Shown in pieces: positions 60,966 to 64,000 of a stretch of 64,000 bases of DNA. The DNA comes from JBOZRQ01 sp050789255. Its GTDB lineage: Bacteria > Bacillota > Sulfobacillia > Symbiobacteriales > Symbiobacteriaceae. Positions within the stretch are counted from its first letter, which is position 1; each line of letters begins with the position of its first letter. Both the position numbers and the translations under genes were made by a program. The stretch spans positions 37,784 to 101,783 of the forward strand of contig JBOZRQ010000055.1 of the NCBI GenBank assembly GCA_050789255.1, written 5' to 3'. The notes beneath the pieces are model-generated. The model ran no database searches and was not told the origin of the DNA. It saw nothing but the letters and a program-made list of their open reading frames with translations.

Positions 60966-60990
60966 GGCGCCCCCCTTGTGGGAGGGCGCC
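60966..60990 (-). terminator. Hairpin after ylbJ
   Basis: GGCGCCCCCC / GGAGGGCGCC arms with one mismatch just downstream of the ylbJ stop at 60998. It lacks a T run, so termination is uncertain. Confidence 0.5.
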
Positions 60991-60997
60991 TCCACGC

Positions 60998-62224
60998 TTA
61001 GCGTTTGAGCCACCGGAGGCCACCAGTCACTGCGGCCGCTGTGCCGCCTAGCAGGCTCAGGCCGACCGGCAGCGCCAGGGCCCAGGTCAGGCCCCGGGTC
61101 AACATCTCCCAGAAGCCGGGCTGCGCAAATCCCTGTGACATGCCGCCAAGGGTGGGGATATAGCGCATGAACTCCAGCGAAGACGCATCCACGCCCCGCA
61201 TGAGCCAGAGGGTTGCGAGGAAGGCAAGGACGGCGTGGAGCAGGCGTGCGAAGATGTACGGACCCATCCGGATGTCGGTGCCGGTCAGCACGCTCGCCAC
61301 CTGGCCGAAGACCGACAGGCCGCTCCAGGCGATGATCGCTCCCGCGATGGCCGCCTGCTGGATTAAGGCGGCCGGTGCCTTCGCTGCGGCGACGGCGCCC
61401 AGGTCGATCTCGAAGAGGCCGGCCACGGCGGATCGGACCAGGTCGGGGTCGATCCCCACCGCCTTGAAGAGGATCTGGAAGGGAAGTGCAACGATGGGGT
61501 AGAGGCCGACCACGTCGATGATCTTGACGAAGGTGGAGAAAAGCATGATGAACCCGCAGATCAGCCAGAGGGTCTTGACCGACTCGTTGACGGCGTCGCC
61601 CATCATCTGCCCGAAGGGACGGTTGTCCTCCTTCCGGGCGTCTACCAGGGCGTCGACGGCACGGCTGAGGATGCTCCCGGTGCGGGCGGCCTCCGGCCTG
61701 CTGGAACGGTCTCTCGCTCCGTAAAACCGGAAGGCGATGCCGACCAGGAACGCCCCGATATAGTGGGCGATGGCCATGGTCTTGCCCAGGGCGGGGAGGC
61801 CGAACATGCCCACTGCCACGGCGCCAAAGATGAAGAGCGGGTCTGCTGTGTTGCTGAAGGCCAGCATGCGCTCCCCTTCGATCCGGGTGCACATATCGGA
61901 CCTGCGGAACTTGGCGGTAATCACGGCATCCATGGGGTAGCCTGCTGCCAGGCCCATGCTGAGCACGAAGGCGCCGGCGCCGGGGACGTTGAACAGCGGG
62001 CGCATGAGGGGCTCGAACAGGACGCCGATGAAATGCACAACTCCGAGTCCGAGCATGATCTCCGACAGGATGAAGAAGGGCAGCAGCGAGGGGAAGACGA
62101 CGTTCAGGAAGAGGTTCATACCGTCCTTGGCGGCTTCCAGGGCCACATCGGGGAAGAGGACCAGCGAGAGCGTCAGGAGCACTGCCGTTGCAGCCCAAAC
62201 CAGGGCCGATATCCTGCCGCGCAT
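60998..62224 (-). CDS. ylbJ: Sporulation integral membrane protein YlbJ
   Basis: 408 residues, about ten membrane segments; ATG with GGAGGTG upstream. Characteristic segments are FLNVVFPSLLPFFILSEIML, LSMGLAAGYPMDAVITAKFR, CTRIEGERMLAFSNTADPLF and MQQAAIAGAIIAWSGLSVFG-like (IQQAAIAGAIIAWSGLSVFG). YlbJ is required for spore cortex in Bacillus and marks spore-formers. It is cotranscribed or nearly so with the GH4 gene downstream. Confidence 0.88.
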   Translation of the reverse strand: MRGRISALVWAATAVLLTLSLVLFPDVALEAAKDGMNLFLNVVFPSLLPFFILSEIMLGLGVVHFIGVLFEPLMRPLFNVPGAGAFVLSMGLAAGYPMDAVITAKFRRSDMCTRIEGERMLAFSNTADPLFIFGAVAVGMFGLPALGKTMAIAHYIGAFLVGIAFRFYGARDRSSRPEAARTGSILSRAVDALVDARKEDNRPFGQMMGDAVNESVKTLWLICGFIMLFSTFVKIIDVVGLYPIVALPFQILFKAVGIDPDLVRSAVAGLFEIDLGAVAAAKAPAALIQQAAIAGAIIAWSGLSVFGQVASVLTGTDIRMGPYIFARLLHAVLAFLATLWLMRGVDASSLEFMRYIPTLGGMSQGFAQPGFWEMLTRGLTWALALPVGLSLLGGTAAAVTGGLRWLKR

Positions 62225-62248
62225 AGAGCACCTCCGGCGTCAGCAAAA

Positions 62249-62276
62249 GTGGCACGTCCCAATAGGGCCGTGCCAC
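62249..62276 (-). terminator. Intrinsic terminator after the sodium:solute symporter gene
   Basis: GTGGCACG / CGTGCCAC stem with a nested CCC/GGG pair, followed by TTTTGC on the minus strand, 42 bases beyond the symporter stop at 62319. Confidence 0.75.
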
Positions 62277-62318
62277 ATAACTATGTGCTTGGACAGATTC
62301 TATTCGGGGAATCCACGG

Positions 62319-63698
62319 TCAGGACGCCGCTTTGGCAACCTGGGTCTGGGTCTGGCGCTTGGTCAGGTACAGCACAACCAGCGGCACGAGAACGCTCACA
62401 TAGGCACCATCGATTCCAAACGGGCTGCCGGCCAGGAACCAGGCGCCGGTTGCTGCCGCGCCAAGGCCGATCGCCCAGGTGGCCCGGCCGGAGGCCAGCA
62501 GCGGCAGGAAGAATGCGGCGATCAGCACGGTGAACAGCGTCACCCGCAGCCCTCGGGCCATGAAGATCAGCGGGAAGAGGCCGGGCTTTGCAAGGACGAA
62601 TGGGATCGGCAGCAAACCGGCCGCGAGGGAGAACCAGCGGCTGGCCTTCTTGGCCTCTTCACCGCTGGCCCGCGGCCTGATGTAAGGCACGTAGAAGTCC
62701 TTCACAATCAATGTGCCCACGGCGAGGACGTTGCCTGAGGAGGTGGCCAGCATTCCGCCGGCCAGACCCGCCACCACAATGCCCTTGAGCAGTGGGGGCA
62801 TCAGTGTGACCAGGATGGGGAATGCGGTGGACGGGGCGGCCGTGGGGAAGAGCGACCTGGAGGCCAAACCGGCAACGGCGACCAGTGCGCCGCCGACCAC
62901 CATGATTCCGGCGGCGACGACGGCGCCCTGCCGGGCGTTGCGAGTTGAGTCGGCACTGCCCAGGATCTGCACGACGCCCTGGGATGAGCCCACCGCTCCC
63001 AGGTTGGCGATAAGCCATGCGGCAAAAATGCTCGGCGGCACGTTCAGGAAGCTGGTGAAGCCCGGCGGCACGCTGGCCTGGACACCACCCAATCCGCCTG
63101 CCGCCCTCAGCCCGTACAGAGCGCCGAGGACGCAGCCGAGCAGGGAGCAGGTGGTGTGCACCATGTTTGCGCTCGCCAGGTACCGCATGCCACCAGCGGA
63201 TACCCCGACCGCCACCAGCGTGCCGCAGACGGCGACCGTCCAGGGAAACGGGATGTTCAGCAGGAGCGCCGTGGCGGCGGTCCCGCCGGTGTAGGTCGCC
63301 ACGTTGACGGAACACAGGGCGACCAGCAGCACCGCGGAGGTTACCGGCTTGAGTGCCGGCCCCAGCAGGGCGCCCAGGGCGCCCGAGGTGGTGTAGTGGC
63401 CGGTGGCTCGGTACCGGGCGGCCAGACCGTAGGCGAGGAACAGGAAGGCCAGACCCAGCGTCATGATCGACCAGGCGGCATATCCGCCCCGCTTGAAGGC
63501 CTCCTCCGCCCCGGCAAGGATGTTGCCCGGCCCCAGAAACTGCGACGCCAGCGTGACCCCTACGACGACGGCGCCCAGGCTGCGCCCGCCGGTGAGAAAC
63601 TCGTCGGCGCCCTCCGCCTTGTGCCGAGAGCGCCAAAGGCCGTAGGCGAGCGTCCCGGTCATGTAAACTGCTACCACTGCGACAACTGTCCAATCCAT
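62319..63698 (-). CDS. Sodium:solute symporter family transporter
   Basis: 459 residues, about thirteen membrane segments. VVVGVTLASQFLGPGNILAG, GGMRYLASANMVHTTCSLLG and VAGLAGGMLATSSGNVLAVG are typical of the SSS family (LeuT fold, Na+-driven uptake). The substrate (amino acid, pantothenate, sugar or urea type) cannot be assigned; a pyroglutamate- or galactoside-related role is possible from the neighbours but unproven. The ATG at 63698 has GGGGATGG in the preceding region. Confidence 0.85.
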   Translation of the reverse strand: MDWTVVAVVAVYMTGTLAYGLWRSRHKAEGADEFLTGGRSLGAVVVGVTLASQFLGPGNILAGAEEAFKRGGYAAWSIMTLGLAFLFLAYGLAARYRATGHYTTSGALGALLGPALKPVTSAVLLVALCSVNVATYTGGTAATALLLNIPFPWTVAVCGTLVAVGVSAGGMRYLASANMVHTTCSLLGCVLGALYGLRAAGGLGGVQASVPPGFTSFLNVPPSIFAAWLIANLGAVGSSQGVVQILGSADSTRNARQGAVVAAGIMVVGGALVAVAGLASRSLFPTAAPSTAFPILVTLMPPLLKGIVVAGLAGGMLATSSGNVLAVGTLIVKDFYVPYIRPRASGEEAKKASRWFSLAAGLLPIPFVLAKPGLFPLIFMARGLRVTLFTVLIAAFFLPLLASGRATWAIGLGAAATGAWFLAGSPFGIDGAYVSVLVPLVVLYLTKRQTQTQVAKAAS

Positions 63699-63736
63699 CG
63701 ACGCGTGCCATCCCCTTACCGGACCGCATCGGAAGG

Positions 63737-63764
63737 GGAGAGCCCCACTTGCCGGAGGCTCTCC
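63737..63764. terminator. Hairpin between the symporter gene and the rRNA terminator
   Basis: GGAGAGCC / GGCTCTCC stem with a 12-base loop and AAGG/CCTT extension, between the 5S terminator and the symporter gene. It could stop rRNA read-through. The 100 bases up to 63868 show nothing else. Confidence 0.55.
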
Positions 63765-63868
63765 CTTGAGTAATGCTACCAGTATGTCGCCGGCATCGCG
63801 GTTTGAGAATAGACGAAAAGACCCATCGTTGTAGCGATTTGGTTATGTACTTGTTGATTGCCGAAACT

Positions 63869-63902
63869 GAAGAACCCCACCGTTTGCACGGTGGGGTTCT
63901 TC
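63869..63902 (-). terminator. Terminator of the ribosomal RNA operon
   Basis: GAAGAACCCCACCG / CGGTGGGGTTCTTC, 14-bp perfect stem with a 6-base loop, just downstream of 5S rRNA. Confidence 0.88.
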
Positions 63903-63913
63903 GGAAATAGTTT

Positions 63914-64000
63914 GGGCGGCGACCTACTCTCCCACGTTCAAGACGTAGTACCATCGGCCCTGAGAGGCTTAACGGCCGTGTTCGGTATGGGAACGGGTGA
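63914..64000 (-). rRNA. rrf: 5S ribosomal RNA (partial)
   Basis: Minus-strand sequence contains the 5S landmarks CCCATACCGAACACGGCCGT and GGGAGAGTAGGTCGCCGCCC. The 5' end, about 25-30 bases, lies beyond the window edge. Confidence 0.95.

Overview
The window is high-GC bacterial chromosome with Firmicutes-type content: a T-box leader in front of valS, the blocks lonA-lonB and tig-clpP-clpX, an rnr-smpB-ssrA block, the sporulation membrane protein YlbJ, and GGAGG-type ribosome binding sites with many GTG/TTG starts. GC-rich sequence with Bacillus/Clostridia gene order points to a Symbiobacterium-like organism. That is inference; no database was searched.

Layout. 1-7.4 kb: end of an HtrA-type protease, a SPOR protein, folC-valS with its T-box, two GNAT acetyltransferases and a MarR regulator. 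7.6-12 kb: an ATP-grasp ligase, a DMT exporter, a small tryptophan-dioxygenase-like protein and a chemoreceptor. 12-22 kb: the proteostasis block engB, lonA, lonB, clpX, clpP, tig, interrupted by a DMT exporter and a LuxR remnant. 22-27 kb: a flagellinolysin-like metallopeptidase divergent from an MFS transporter, a DUF5694 protein and a YuiF-like antiporter. 27.1-29.9 kb: a three-gene ABC-2 exporter behind a long structured leader containing an intrinsic terminator. 30-37.7 kb: tRNA-Leu, then a catabolic cluster (two ABC permeases, binding lipoprotein, ArgH-like lyase, amidohydrolase, ROK regulator), ending at a decayed second tRNA-Leu with similar flanking DNA. 37.8-39.8 kb: MarR regulator, flavodoxin-like protein and SDR with repeated TTAGACGTCTAA operators. 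39.9-40.6 kb: six tRNA genes. 40.7-43.3 kb: murI-rph-rdgB-yfcE. 43.4-46.6 kb: short repeats, a MarR regulator, a cell-wall amidase and a large palindromic element. 46.6-51.3 kb: rnr-smpB-ssrA and ppa. 51.5-58.6 kb: a plus-strand alpha-glucan operon (nucleotidyltransferase/PMM-like fusion, DUF4912-like protein, GH57-GT4 fusion, glucan phosphorylase). 58.7-63.7 kb: pxpA, a GH4 glycosidase, ylbJ and a sodium:solute symporter. The window ends inside a 5S rRNA gene, so a ribosomal RNA operon lies beyond it.

The points most worth a second look are the attenuator-like leader of the ABC-2 exporter, the 120-bp palindromic element beside ssrA, the duplicated tRNA-Leu flanking the catabolic cluster, the three-site MarR operator system, and the glucan operon with an apparently inactive phosphomannomutase domain and a GH57-GT4 fusion. 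No CRISPR array, insertion sequence, phage or complete defence system was seen.
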